64,000 bases of DNA from Cyathus striatus (Eukaryota; Basidiomycota; Agaricomycetes; Agaricales; Nidulariaceae), in contig JAOVFP010000017.1 of the NCBI GenBank assembly GCA_025738555.1, positions 2,914,001-2,978,000 of the forward strand, written 5' to 3'. Below are positions 22,883-34,600 of this stretch, in pieces. Each line of letters begins with the position of its first letter. The stretch's first letter is position 1. Position numbers and translations under genes: made by a program. The notes beneath the pieces were generated by a model. The model was not told the DNA's origin and did no database searches. It worked only from the letters and a program-made list of their open reading frames with translations.

Positions 22883-24297
22883 ATGGAGCTGTTCTATTTT
22901 TGTGATTCTAATCTAATTGATGAATACCCAACATATTTAAATCCTGACAGAACTCCAACAGGCTCTCTGGTATCACAAGGCTATTGTAATGGAAATACAA
23001 GTGGGTTATCAAACATAGGCCAGTGTGCAACAGTACAAAATAAAGTTCACATATTACAGGATCATGGCTTTGTAACAGCTTGTTGTTATGCAACACCAGT
23101 GTAATGGCCATGTTTGAATTCCCCTATTAACATTGATGAGGCATCTTCAAGCAATAGCTTGGATTCAGAGTTTGGATGGATAAATTATGATCCCAACTGA
23201 CTGCTTTATTTGACTATTGGTGAGTGATTATTATTCCCTGGTGGGGGATTATTTTCTCCAGATCAGACAACCATACCCAGGGGATGAGGGAGAACCCATG
23301 AAGGATAGGTTCTCTGTAAAAAACCAATATAATGACCAAGACAGTTACCAAATCTATGATAGGTTAGCACACCTCAGCATTAGCATATCTATAACACACC
23401 TATGAAACTCATATTTCAGACAAATTACTGAAATGCAGGGTTTAGTAGATATGTTGAGACATCCAGAACTTATTGGGGACATACCTGGCACAGTTGCAAC
23501 ATATTTATTGTGGGATGGAATTCATACTCATTACCCTGTTCAGGACTCAGATCCCAGCTTCATATGCAGGGATGAGGATGGACACTTCTATATCCACCCT
23601 CAAGATTATAGCACTATGTTGTACAAATTGAGGATACTGAAGAAGAGCACAACATCTATATTGAGAGAGCTCACCTAGAAGACTCAATCTTTGATTTGGT
23701 CAGGTGGTATACAACCATGCTTCAAAACTTGGATAGTGCAATAACCTTAGAACTTGGCAATAATGCAGTCTTGCCTAGCCATGGCAATAATAAGACAATC
23801 CAGAGGATGATAATGACTCCCCTGACAATGATGGTAATCCATCATCTGATACAGATAACTCATTTGCTAGCCTTGACTCTATGATTTCAGAGATGAGTGA
23901 CCACCTATGTTATATAATAGAAAGATCCTTGGAAAGGAATAAACTCTATCCTGGGGACACTGAGAACATTATTAACCTCAACAGATGGAGGTTCAAAGTA
24001 ACTTACCACAATGGAGAGCATCATGGATTTAGGATATATGACCAAGGCAATAAGAGGTATACTCAACTAGCCTTTACCAACTTTTGGAATGACCAATTTG
24101 AAGTTGCTACTTGGTATGCCTGGCTAACATCATTGCAAGTCTTTGAAACACAACAGCAAGTGGCAGTACTACAGTGGAACCACCAAAATTCACTAGCCAC
24201 TAACCTTGAAATCATTAAAGCTGTATTCCACTCTAGGTTAATAGAAGAAGTGCCTTACATTCATGATCATATCTTTCCTGAAAATACCAGACAATGA
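22883..24297 (+). pseudogene. Companion gene of the PIF/Harbinger element, decayed
   Basis: Divergently placed 18 bp from the transposase start, as the second gene of PIF/Harbinger elements often is. Coding-like segments follow each other in changing frames. They are 22,883-23,101 (contains GQCATVQNKVHILQDHG), about 23,120-23,220, about 23,262-23,360 (QPYPGDEGEPMKDRF), a 57-nt intron-like gap, about 23,423-23,640 (MLRHPELIGDIPGTVATYL), then 23,640-24,297 (FRIYDQGNKRYTQLAFTNF). Several frame changes and stops break it. In other PIF/Harbinger elements the second protein is often a Myb/SANT-like DNA-binding partner. I do not see a clear Myb motif here, so the role is inferred only from position. 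Confidence 0.5.
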
Positions 24298-24659
24298 CCA
24301 TGATTCAACATGGAATGCACAAATTTATTGGTTACCATAAATGATCAATTGCAATAGTGTACGAGGTTATCGTGTTCCTCCATGGAATCAGGTAGACTCT
24401 ACCTGGACTTCACCTGGACTTTACCTGAACTCTAGGAATATTTTTTCCTTGTGTAGAGTGCAGGTGAGTCCATCTGTAGTCCAGGTAAAGTCCAGGTAGA
24501 GTTCTGGACTTCAGGTAGACTACTGGAAATCACCTGGAAATCACTGATTTCAGCCACTGGACTTCAGGTAGAATACTGGACTTTACCTGTACTTCACCTG
24601 ATTTTTAGCTGTACTTTGTACTAGGCAATTAGAACAGGCTTTCTTACTTATAATATAAG

Positions 24660-24765
24660 AAAAAAATTAAATTAATAAATGTTACCATGGAGAATTTAAC
24701 CAGCAGCCTGAACAACAGCTGGCACCTAACAAGTGCTAACCAATGCACTTAACTGCTAAGCCAAG
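24660..24765 (-). ncRNA. tRNA-like Pol III module of the composite element
   Basis: On the minus strand, TGGCTTAGCAGTTAAGTGC (box A-like) is followed about 62 nt later by GGTTAAATTC (box B-like), then by TTTAATTTTTTTC as terminator. A short GCAC/GTGC stem lies between. Position just inside the left palindromic array is the same as in elements 1 and 2. Confidence 0.5.
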
Positions 24766-24929
24766 CCAGCATTATTAGTGTTGTAACTCAACACCCTATA
24801 GCCACCATCTGGCTATCACCTCATGTGCTTGCACACTGCCATGGCTGCCAGTGCTGCATGCTTCATCATCATCACTTGCAATGATGACACATATCCTCCT
24901 CATCCATCATCCACTCCCTCTCCTCACCC

Positions 24930-25396
24930 CTGTGTCTTGTCTTGCAAGTGACAGGCACTGTTTCTCCCCTTCATGCTCCCATTCTTCCCCTCTCTCCCTC
25001 CCTCCTTCATAGCAATGTCAAGCTGAGGACAAGCACCCTCTCCAATGTGCTCTACTCTCCATCTTGCACTCTCTCCTGCATCTTCACTACCCACCTAGCA
25101 AGTGACGAGGTGATGTGTTTTCTCCCTGTGCCCCCTGTGCTCTCTCCCTTTTGCCCTTGTCTGCAAGTGACAAGGGCAATTGTTTCTTCCCATCTCACAA
25201 GTGACGAGGGGACATGTTTCATCTCCTCCTCCCTTGCCCTCATCTGCAAGTAATGGGGGCAAGTGTTTCCTCCTGCCTCTATCACCTGTGTCTTTGTCCC
25301 CCATCTTGCAAGTGACATGAGGATGTGTTTTGTCCCCTCCTCCCTCACCCTCATCTGCAAGTGATGAGGGTGAGTGTTTCCTCCCATCTCACAAGT
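24930..25396 (+). repeat. Foldback satellite, block A
   Basis: Imperfect copies of CCTCATCTCACAAGTGATGAGG and relatives recur every 50-90 bp, separated by C-rich spacers containing TGTTTCCTCC. The motif is an interrupted palindrome around CAAGTG. The block ends abruptly at about 25,396 and the same satellite resumes at about 29,697, so the sequence between looks inserted. Confidence 0.7.
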
Positions 25397-25833
25397 GGTA
25401 ATGTCACAGGTGAAAGTTGATTTCACATAAAGACATGAATACAGCTAAATCACTCAAAGATAGAAAAGCAAGCACTTGGAACACCTAATAATACCTTAAC
25501 AAACAATACCTAATACTCACTAAGGTAGTCATAGTACATAATCATCCAATATCATGTGCTACAGCGTGATATAGCGTAACAAACCAATGAAATTTAAATG
25601 TGAAATTGTGGAGTGGTTTTCTCAAAAAATGAGATTCACCAAAATTCTAGGGCCAGTTTTCTCTAATATTCCATGAATCTCAATCATAGTCAATTGTTGT
25701 GTAGAGTGCCACATAAAAATGTTGGATTTTAAAACCATGGAAAAATAATGTATTGAGTACACATGATACTACAAATTACAGTGATGTGCTAGCTGGCAGT
25801 AGAGTAGATCGCATTTAGGGGTCAAAATTGGCT

Positions 25834-28180
25834 ATGCCTTTGAGAACCAAATGCAAAAGGCAGCAAGCTGATAACTTCCACAGCAGGAAGAAAGCACAGC
25901 ATGAAATTGACAAGTCAGATAAAGAAAATAAGCCAAATGTAAGTGATATTCGTGCAATACTTCTGTAACCTGTGCATAATTCACTATTAAGATTCCAATC
26001 AGACACATGCTGTCATCCGCTGTGACACAGACAAGTACTGATTCAGGTCCACTTAGGGAGAGGACAGTAAACATGGAACAGGAACCTGGTCTACCTGCTG
26101 AGTGGGAGTTTGTAACACAGTTCTTCGTGAATTGTGAAACACATTCTGAATGGACAGAGAACACATTTACAGAACAAGATGTCAAAATAGCTGAGCATGG
26201 GGAGGGGCTAGCAGATGAAGAGCATAGTGGGGAGCCAGTAGAAGGAGGAAATAGTGAGGAGCCAGCAGGAGGGCATAGCAGCACAGATCTAGCAGATGAC
26301 AATAACAAAGCCGGAGATAGTGATATAGAAGGAGAAGGCAACCCAAGCAATGACTTTGAAGGAGAAAGCAATCTGGCTAACAATTATGTGAAAAAGTGCT
26401 GGGTTCCACCATCTCTTGAAGCTGCACAAGAAGGACATACAGCACTGCACCAAATTCTGCATCCACGACAAAATAATGGAATTGGGCACAAGGACCCAAA
26501 GCTCAATTCATTGCTGCATAGCTGGTTAGAAGCCATGAAGCAATTTCTGTGGAACTATACAAATATCCACTCACCATTCTATTGGAAGTGGATGGCAGCA
26601 TCATTGGACACCACAAATGCACTGGAACATGGGTGCTGGTTTGCAAGGCACCTATGCGAGTGGTCTTCTACTTTCATTGTGGATCATAATAATATTCCAG
26701 AGAATATCTATGGAAAATGGAATAAGTCACAGTTAGATGACAAGGACATGAAAAACGAACTTGCTGAGTACATTATGTCACTCGGAAAGTTCTTTTCTGC
26801 AATGGACTTGAAGAACTATCTGGATACACCTGAAGTTCAGGCACAATATGGGATGAAGAAAGGAATTTGCAAAAAAACAGCACAAAATTGGCTTAAAAAG
26901 ATGGGATATTGGTGGCATAGAGAGCCAACCGGTCAATATGTTGATGGGCATGAGTGTGAGGATGTTAGGGTATACCGCCAAAAGGTTTTTATACCCCAAA
27001 TTCAAAAATTTGTGCACCAATTGCATATATGGGATAAAAATGGAAAGGAAGAGGAAGACAACTCACCATGACCACACAAGCAGTGCATTGTTATTTGGTT
27101 TCATGATGAAAGTACATTTTATGCACACAACTGAAGGAAGCAGAGGTGGGTAAAATCCACTGAAACAGTGGTCCCACAGCCGAAAGGAGAAGGATGTTCT
27201 TTGATGACAGCTGACTTTGTGTCTGCCAAATATGGGTGGCTTCGATCTCCTGATGGAAAGGAATCAGTGCATGTAATTTTCAGAGCAGGAAAGAACCATG
27301 ACAGATACTTTGCTAATGACAAGATCATTATGCAAGTGAATAAGGCCATGGATATCATGTCTAGGGAGTATTCTGAGGAAGAGCATATTTTTGTGTTTGA
27401 CAATGCAACAACTCACCTTAAATGTGCTGATGGTGCTCTTTCAGCTTGCAGAATGACAAAGGGACCCTTGAAAATATTTGGTGTCGATGTCCCACTCCAG
27501 ATAAATGGTGTCACCCAGTACCATGCAGATGGGAAAGTGAAAAAGACACAAATCCAAATGCAACCAGGGTGGCTATCAGATGGAAGAGAGCAGCCTTTGT
27601 ATGACTCCAGTGGCATCTTCAAGGGCATGACCAAAATCCTTGAGGAGCAAGGATTGGTTGATGAGGCAAAGCTTCCAGCGGAATGCAAAGGATTCAAGTG
27701 TGTTAATGCAGTGGGAAAGTGTTGCCAGCAAAGGGTCCTATTCAATCAGCCAGATTTTGTGAATCAGGAGTCAATTCTTGAGATGAGGTGTTGAGAGCAT
27801 GGCTTCAAGGTCCTTTTTCTTCCAAAATTTCACTGTGAGTTAAATTTTATAGAGAGATGCTGGGGGCATGCGAAGAGAACATACTGTCAGTGTCCACCAT
27901 CGTCGAAGGAGGAAGATTTAGAAAGGAACATGGTGGAAGCACTTGATTCTATCCCAATTGAGATTATGTGGCAGTACGTCGACATCTGATTGGTAATTTC
28001 TCTGATTATCTGATCTGTCAGTTTCCTGACAGCTACACAACATCCTGTCTTTGATTCATTGATGCTTACCACAAAGAACTGAATGGAAGGCAAGCTGCTT
28101 GGGCATCAAGAAGATATTGTGGTCATTGTGTTCTTCCTGAATATATTTTGGAAGAGTTGCTAAGAGAAGATATTCATTGA
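25834..28180 (+). pseudogene. DDE superfamily transposase (Tc1/mariner-pogo-like), decayed
   Basis: Exon 1 (25,834-25,938, basic start MPLRTKCKRQQ) and a 92-nt intron lead into a long frame from 26,031. It has an acidic region, FARHLCEWSSTFIVD, a helix-turn-helix-like KKGICKKTAQNWLKKMGY, then the catalytic core. Core motifs are VIWFHDESTFYAH (first Asp), HIFVFDNATTHLK (second Asp) and LPKFHCELNFIERCWGHAKR (the Glu and the LNxIE signature). The end has FIDAYHKELNGRQAAWASRRY. In-frame TGA codons stand at 27,069, 27,132, 27,792 and 27,987, and another after a likely small intron at 28,052. At least two sit where the basidiomycete family usually has Arg, as expected from CGA to TGA change. Otherwise the frame is intact. 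Confidence 0.82.
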
Positions 28181-29127
28181 ACTCCAGTCTCTTTGTTATT
28201 CTCATAGTATAATATTGTGTAATATAATGTATTATAATACTCTAATTATTGTAACTACACTCATCTTAATCTATATAGTATATTTCATACAAGGAGAATG
28301 GGATAGTGTACATCTTGGAAAGATGTGTAGAAGTCTACAGAAGTGCTCCGGCCAAGCTCCAGCTGCTGTCGTAGTGATTTTCCCATAGTCACATTTTGCT
28401 AACCTCATAGTCACAGTTTTGTCACATCACCTGACATTGGATGGCTATGAACTACAGCTACCTTACTATTCCACTATTAATCAGGATAAATCATATACAA
28501 AGCAACTAATCAATACACTAACAAATAAAGCTACATAAACACTAATAGTCCATCATCAATCAGAACAATTACACACAAACAAGTAACTACAATACCAGCT
28601 CATTATTAATTATACACAAATACTTAGTCATACTACTGGACCAGCACTAATCAGAATAAACATCATCATACAAACAACTACACCAATACTAATATGTACA
28701 AATAATTATACCCTGTACAAAATAAGAAAGCCTTCAGGTACAAACAAAAGAGCACCATTGTTCTTTCAAGTACTATTAATAGCATCTCTATTGTGCTAAA
28801 TATACCCATTGTCTAAGTAGATGACTCATGCTTCCCCATTTGGAGAACAATGGAGAAAAGGATGACTCATACTTTCCCCAGTTGGAGAACAATGGGAAAG
28901 TAGGTGTGGGATATGATTAGTGAGCAGGAGGGTAAAAGGCATATAAGGAAGAGGATTTGGCCTGGAGAATTAGCAACTTATATCTAGTTTACATTTGTTT
29001 GTATCCCTTTGCAGTTGTGGCACACAACCCTTACCTACTAAATATAATCTATATACTTCCCCTCTACTCAGTACACATATTGTCAGAGTCACATATAAAG
29101 CGTCAACAGTAAAGTGTGAAACTAATT
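28181..29127. other. AT-rich, CpG-poor non-coding DNA with LTR-promoter-like features
   Basis: It contains runs of ACTAATC and ACAAACAA-type simple sequence (28,490-28,720). TATA-like boxes occur at about 28,941 (CATATAAGGAAG) and 29,093 (CACATATAAAGCG). This could be a decayed LTR, but no ends or duplication were found. No reading frame of note is present. Confidence 0.3.
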
Positions 29128-29372
29128 TGTATTATTTGTGTCTACTCAGATAGTAAGGCACTGTATCTTCATAAAGTAACAGCAGCAGCAGCATTGTATT
29201 TATGTCCACTCAGATAGTGAGGCACCATATCTTCATAAAGTAGCAGCAGCAGCAGCAGCATCATATTTGTGTCCACTCAGATAGTGAGACACTGTAACTT
29301 CATATAGCAACTATCGTCATACCATATTTGTGTCCACTCAGATAGTAAGGCACTGTAACTTTGTAAATTATA
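29128..29372 (+). repeat. Minisatellite, four units of about 62-67 bp
   Basis: Four units contain GTGTCCACTCAGATAGTGAG, then GCACTGTATCTTCATAAAG, and in the first two a CAG trinucleotide run (AGCAGCAGCAGCA). Units differ by a few substitutions and by the length of the CAG run. Confidence 0.75.
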
Positions 29373-29696
29373 TATGTGCCCCAGCTGTGAAGTTAGGAGC
29401 AGAAATCATCAGGGACCCCAACTCTGCTTCAACCTTCACCATAATAGTGACCTATACCTTCAGCCTACCCTTCACCTGCAAGCCCTTGCCACAATCCTAG
29501 TTGTTGTGCTTGCTATTTGCTTGCTCTTCTAAACTTGCCTACCCACCTCTACACTTAAATATACATCTGTGTTCATCACCAAACCTCTTGAGTTAAGGAG
29601 AATATCTACAAATAATATCCCCCAACACTCAGGTGCAAAGCACGAACAAAGTCACTTCCTGCTGACCACCTTAGATAATTATTATCTTAAACTGAC

Positions 29697-31190
29697 AGTG
29701 AGGGGATGTGTTTTGTCTCCCCCTCCCTCACCCTCATCTGCAAGTGATGAGGGTGAGTGTTTCCTCCTGCCTCCATCACTCATGTCTTCATCCCCTGTCT
29801 CACAAGTGACAAGGGAATGTGTTTCCTTCTCCCCTCCCTCACCCTTATCTGCAAGTGACAAGGGCAAGTGTTTCCTCCCATCTCACAAGTGACAAGGGGA
29901 TGTGTTTCATCCCCCCCTCCCTCACCCTTGTCTGCAAGTGATGAGGGCAAGTGTTTCCTCCCATCTCACAAGTGGCAAGGGGATGTGTTTCATCCCCCCC
30001 TCCCTCACCCATGTCTGCAAGTGATAAGGGTGAGTGTTTCCTCCCACCTCCATCACCCACATCTTTGTCCCCCATCTCACAAGTGACAAAGGGATGTGTT
30101 TTCTTCTCCCCTCCCTCATCCTCATCTGCAAGTGACAAGGAGACTCAGTTGCTTCCCCCCTCCCTCGCCCTCACCTGCAAGTAATGAGGGTGAGTGTTTC
30201 CTCCCATCTCCATCACCTGTGTCTTTGTCCCCTGTCTCACAAGTGATGAGGGGATGCATTTCCTCCCCTTTCCCTAGCCCTCTCACCATCCTCATCTCAC
30301 CACCCACACCCACACCCAATTCCACACCCACATGCATCCCCTCATCTTGCAAGTGATGAGGAGACATGTTTCACCACCATCCACACCTGCCAACACCTCA
30401 CCCACACACATTCCCTCATCTCACCAGTGACAAGGGAATGTGTTTCACCACCACCAACACCTGCCCACACTGACACCCATACACATCCCCTCATATTGCC
30501 AGTGATGAGGGATGTGTTTTGCTACCCACACCCACATGTGTCCCCTCATCTCACCAGTGATGAGGGGACACATTTCCTCCCCTTTCTCTAGCCCTCTCAC
30601 CATCCTCATCTCACCACCCACACCTGCTTCCACTCCCACACCCACATGCATTCCCTCATCTCACAAGTGATGAGGGGACATGTTTCACCACCATCCACAC
30701 CTGCCAACACCTCACCCACACACATTCCCTCATCTCACCAGTGACAAGGGAATGTGTTTCACCACCACCAACACCTGCCCACACTGACACCCATACACAT
30801 CCCCTCATATTGCCAGTGATGAGGGACTTTTTTCACTACTTACACCCACATGCATCCCCTTGTCTTGCCAGTGACAAGGGGATGTGTTTCCTCCTCTTTC
30901 CTTGGCCCTCTTGCCATCTTTGTCTCACCACTCACACCTGCTCCCACTCCCACACCCACACATGTTCCCTTGTCTTGCAAGTGACAAGGGGACATGTTTC
31001 ACCACCCACACCTGCCAACCACCCACACACATACCCTCGTCTCACAAGTGATGAGGAGATGTGCTTTGCCACCACTGACACTTCTGACACCCACACCCAC
31101 CAACACTCACACCTGCTGACACCCACACCCACATGCATCCTCATCTCACAAGTGACAAGGGATGTGTTTCACTACCCATACCTACATGTG
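29697..31190 (+). repeat. Foldback satellite, block B
   Basis: About 22 copies of an interrupted palindrome of the type CCCCTCATCTCACAAGTGATG followed by AGGGG are separated by 30-70 bp of C-rich spacer (often TGTTTCCTCC or CACCCACACC). Larger segments are themselves duplicated: the stretch near 30,370-30,510 recurs near 30,680-30,830. In the copies I scored by eye where both arms show a clear CA or TG state, 8 of 13 pairs are complementary. The many ORFs here are repeat artefacts. Confidence 0.75.
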
Positions 31191-31197
31191 TCCCCTT

Positions 31198-31269
31198 GAT
31201 TGTAAGTATGTATAGTCAATGAGGCACTCTAAATCAAGAACGCCTCATTGACTACACATACTTACAATC
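31198..31269. repeat. Near-perfect hairpin, 28-bp arms
   Basis: Arms 31,198-31,225 and 31,242-31,269 are inverted complements with one mismatch, around a 16-nt loop. It directly follows the foldback satellite. A second shorter hairpin (ATGAGGTGTTC / GAACACCTCAT) lies at 31,287-31,315. Confidence 0.85.
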
Positions 31270-31436
31270 ACTTGCATGAGAACACAATGAGGTGTTCTGA
31301 TTTGGAACACCTCATCAATTTCTCATCTACATTGGTATGGGGATTGATAACATGTTCATTTAGAATGTGTTGTTGATTTCCCATATCTAAAATTAGATAT
31401 TATATTAGATCTTTGTACAGATGTGTCCATATATAG

Positions 31437-31643
31437 TTAAATGTATTCATATATAGCTAAATAAAAGTTTATTAATAGATGTACACATGGATTTAGTGAG
31501 GCTGAAGAAGCAATTATAGATATAATGTGATCTTCATATATACAACACATGTACTGGATAACTTCTTTCTTCCCTTTCACCCACATTTCAGATATGGTCA
31601 ATACCAGAAAATCATCAAGTGCTGCAGCAAAGGCTGACACACT
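31437..31643 (-). pseudogene. Coding relic next to the left inverted-repeat arm
   Basis: Read on the minus strand after a splice-acceptor-like CTGCAG: KSYARSVSAFAAALDDFLVL, then TISEMWVKGKKEVIQ. The family is unknown. A similar junction (TACTAG then AAAAATTCCCATGCC) begins the exon-like stretch outside the right arm at 35,746, which suggests the two exons share ancestry with the repeat arms. Confidence 0.25.
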
Positions 31644-34600
31644 CCTGGCATATGACTTTTCTGCAGTCTGCAAATAATTGCAAAATTGGTTGCAACATGT
31701 TTGCATTTTGCTAGAAAGTTTCACCATCAGCAAAATGATGTGTATAGCTAATCATCAAATAGATTACACATGTAACATTGTGTGAATATGTAGCAGAATT
31801 GAAAACTTAGCCTTTTGTTTAGATTTTTAGCCTGTCAAAATCTAAGTCAAACAATAAGTTGTGTGCCAATTTTGAATCAAGGTACTCTTATTGTTTAGCA
31901 AGGCATCAAAATCCAATTTAAACACAACAATTTGTTGCCATGTAAATATAAAATTTTGGTATTAAATCTTGACACATCGAAAATCTTAGGAAAATATCAC
32001 ATTTTCTCAGTGTGAATATCTAGCGCACACTGGAGTGTCCACTGATAAGGGGCTCAGCATTGGTTCAGCATATTACGTGGGTGTCAAATTTGATATGCAT
32101 TCTATGGTCACGGAAAATGGTTCAAGAATACAGCTTAAATGTGTTGTGAAGAAACTGTTTCATTCTGGTGATATTGGAGTAAAGAGTGGTATGTAATATA
32201 TGTACAGATGTTGTCTTCTATTTCATTGTTGTGTATTGGATCAGTACAGTGAACAATCTACTTACTTATGTCAAGTGTTATTGTCAACAATACAGTGCCA
32301 GCTTTTACATGATTATGGTCTAGTATGGTAGGTATTTTTTGTCATGACTTTGTCATGACTCACAATAGGCATGAAGGTTCATTATATTAATGAACAACTG
32401 TCAGTGTCATTGTTGCATAGACAATAGAGTTATTTTTGATTGAGATATTGGTTTAGATATTGAAATTTTGAAGACTATTATTTGCATGCTCATACTTTAT
32501 TATTATTCATGCTCCAAGTTAGCACTGCAGTGCTTGGCAGGTTTAATAGTACATACTGGAGTTGCATGCTTAGGGTTTGAGATGAATGAGTACTGGTAGT
32601 ATTGTTCTGCTACTACTTACCTGAGCATGCAATGAAAGTGTCACAATGCCATGAACCTGGATTAAACTTTAAATCTAGCACTTACTAATATATACACTGG
32701 AGTTTAAATCTACTTCTACAATACTCATATATATGTGGGACTTGAACTTGAACTTGAGCATGTATGCTCAAAGTCATAAACTGTGTGCTCAAGCACTCAA
32801 AGCACTTAATTGACTCATACCCTGAGTGTGCTGGGCAGGCATAAATTTCTGTGCATGCTCAGGGTCAACACAGGAAAATTTGACCCTGAGCTTGAATAAT
32901 ATGAAAGTGAGCATGAGGTTACTGTGAAGCAATGCATAAGTGAGTGAAAAGCAATGGCCACTGTCAATATAATAAAGACATCATGTCCTTATGTTTATCT
33001 TAAAAAGCATTAAATATCATACTAATATTCTTGCCCAAGCCAACCGAGCTTGAGCATGAACATGATAGGTATTCCTATTCACACTCACACTTATTTCCTA
33101 TAATTTGAGAGTGAGCATGAATATTAATGTCTTATATGCACTCTCATGCATGTTTACTGATTTTTTTTTGGGTATGCATACAATTGTGGGACAAGATAGT
33201 AATTCATTATACATGTGTCATAATGTAAGACACAATAAGATGTACATAGAGAGTAATCTCTGATAGATCAGCGTGTCAGCAATGCTGTGCATACTGGTGA
33301 ATATTAAATAAGAAGAAAAGCAGACAATAAGTAATAGATGACAATCAGCATCTCAATGTCAGAAGCATGCACTTAGAATTAGCCCCAAATTAGCCAGTAT
33401 CATGGACTTGTCAGCATCATCCTTACGATTAGACCGAGTCCTTTCAGTGTTGTCATCTAAAGTACTGTATACATAACTACTATCTTTTCAATTACATAAT
33501 TTTTACTTTCATTAATTAAACAAAGTGTTCACTATTAGTATAGATGACAGACATGCTGAATCATTCAGAAGTGGCTGCAGTGCTAATACTAGAATTATGA
33601 GTACAAGAGCTTAAATTTTCATATGTATATTGCAGTCTCTTTTTTCAAACCTTTGTTTTATTGTCTATGTTATCATGTAGTTGCTACTAAATATACTAAG
33701 TTACAGTTATGACACTTTCAAGTCTAGTGTTAAAATATAGGCCAAACAAACCAAAGTCAGCATGCACACTCTAAGTTGATGCCACTGCATACTTACAATT
33801 GATTAATGAGGGCACACTGGGTTCTTGATGTCTATTCTATATAATGCATGCTCACATAAGCACTTTGAAAGCTCACATCGATATTTTTCACATGCAAAGC
33901 ATCCATCACTTCATTCTCCCATGTCAAACATACAAATTAACTTCAATGTACACGCTGTCATGTACACAATTGTTTCTTCAAGTTAAGAGATTTTTGTTGT
34001 GTAGAATTTCGTGCTACCTTCATTGTAATAAAAAGCAGATACTTCATCTAGGCTTTGTGACTATCACAAGTAGTAATGATATGAATTATGAATTGCAGTG
34101 CATGGGCATGGGTTTGATTATATGTTAAGGTTATACCCATCTCAACATTAGTAACAATTAATACTGTACTAACACAATCAATTCAGCAGTAACACATAAT
34201 GCACCTGTCAGGTATGCTGAAATTTAAGGGTAAGTAACACATCTGAAATAGAAGTGCCAAATTTTCCCAAAATTTGTCTCCTTCAAAAAGCATTGTTTTT
34301 AAGGTCTGTATTGTCTCTAAACTAGCATACAAGTTATTGTAGGACATTAGCACAGTTTGGTGTACTGTAATCAATGTCTGAGCTATCTTTGTTATCATGA
34401 TGCCAGAAGTCTCAGTAACACTTGTTTGGCTTGGTAGGATGGTGTTGTAAGCTGTAATCATACACGCTACAAGCAACATTCTTCATAGAGACATTACTTA
34501 CTGTACCATTTATCTGCTAGACAACATTGTTTTAATTTTAAAGCTACATGTAATGATAAAAATACCTAGCATGCCAAAAATTACAATATGTAATGCCTAA

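Noticed and set aside
17130..24765. Functional tRNA genes
   Set aside because: Box A- and box B-like sequences are present, but acceptor stems and a normal anticodon arm are not, and the inter-box region is too long. They are described as tRNA-like modules only.
24930..31190. CRISPR-like array
   Set aside because: Repeats are imperfect, spacing is irregular and spacers are similar low-complexity DNA. The host is eukaryotic.
29682..31199. Many ORFs of 60-150 aa
   Set aside because: They are readings of the foldback satellite in different frames, with repeating peptides and no coding signature.
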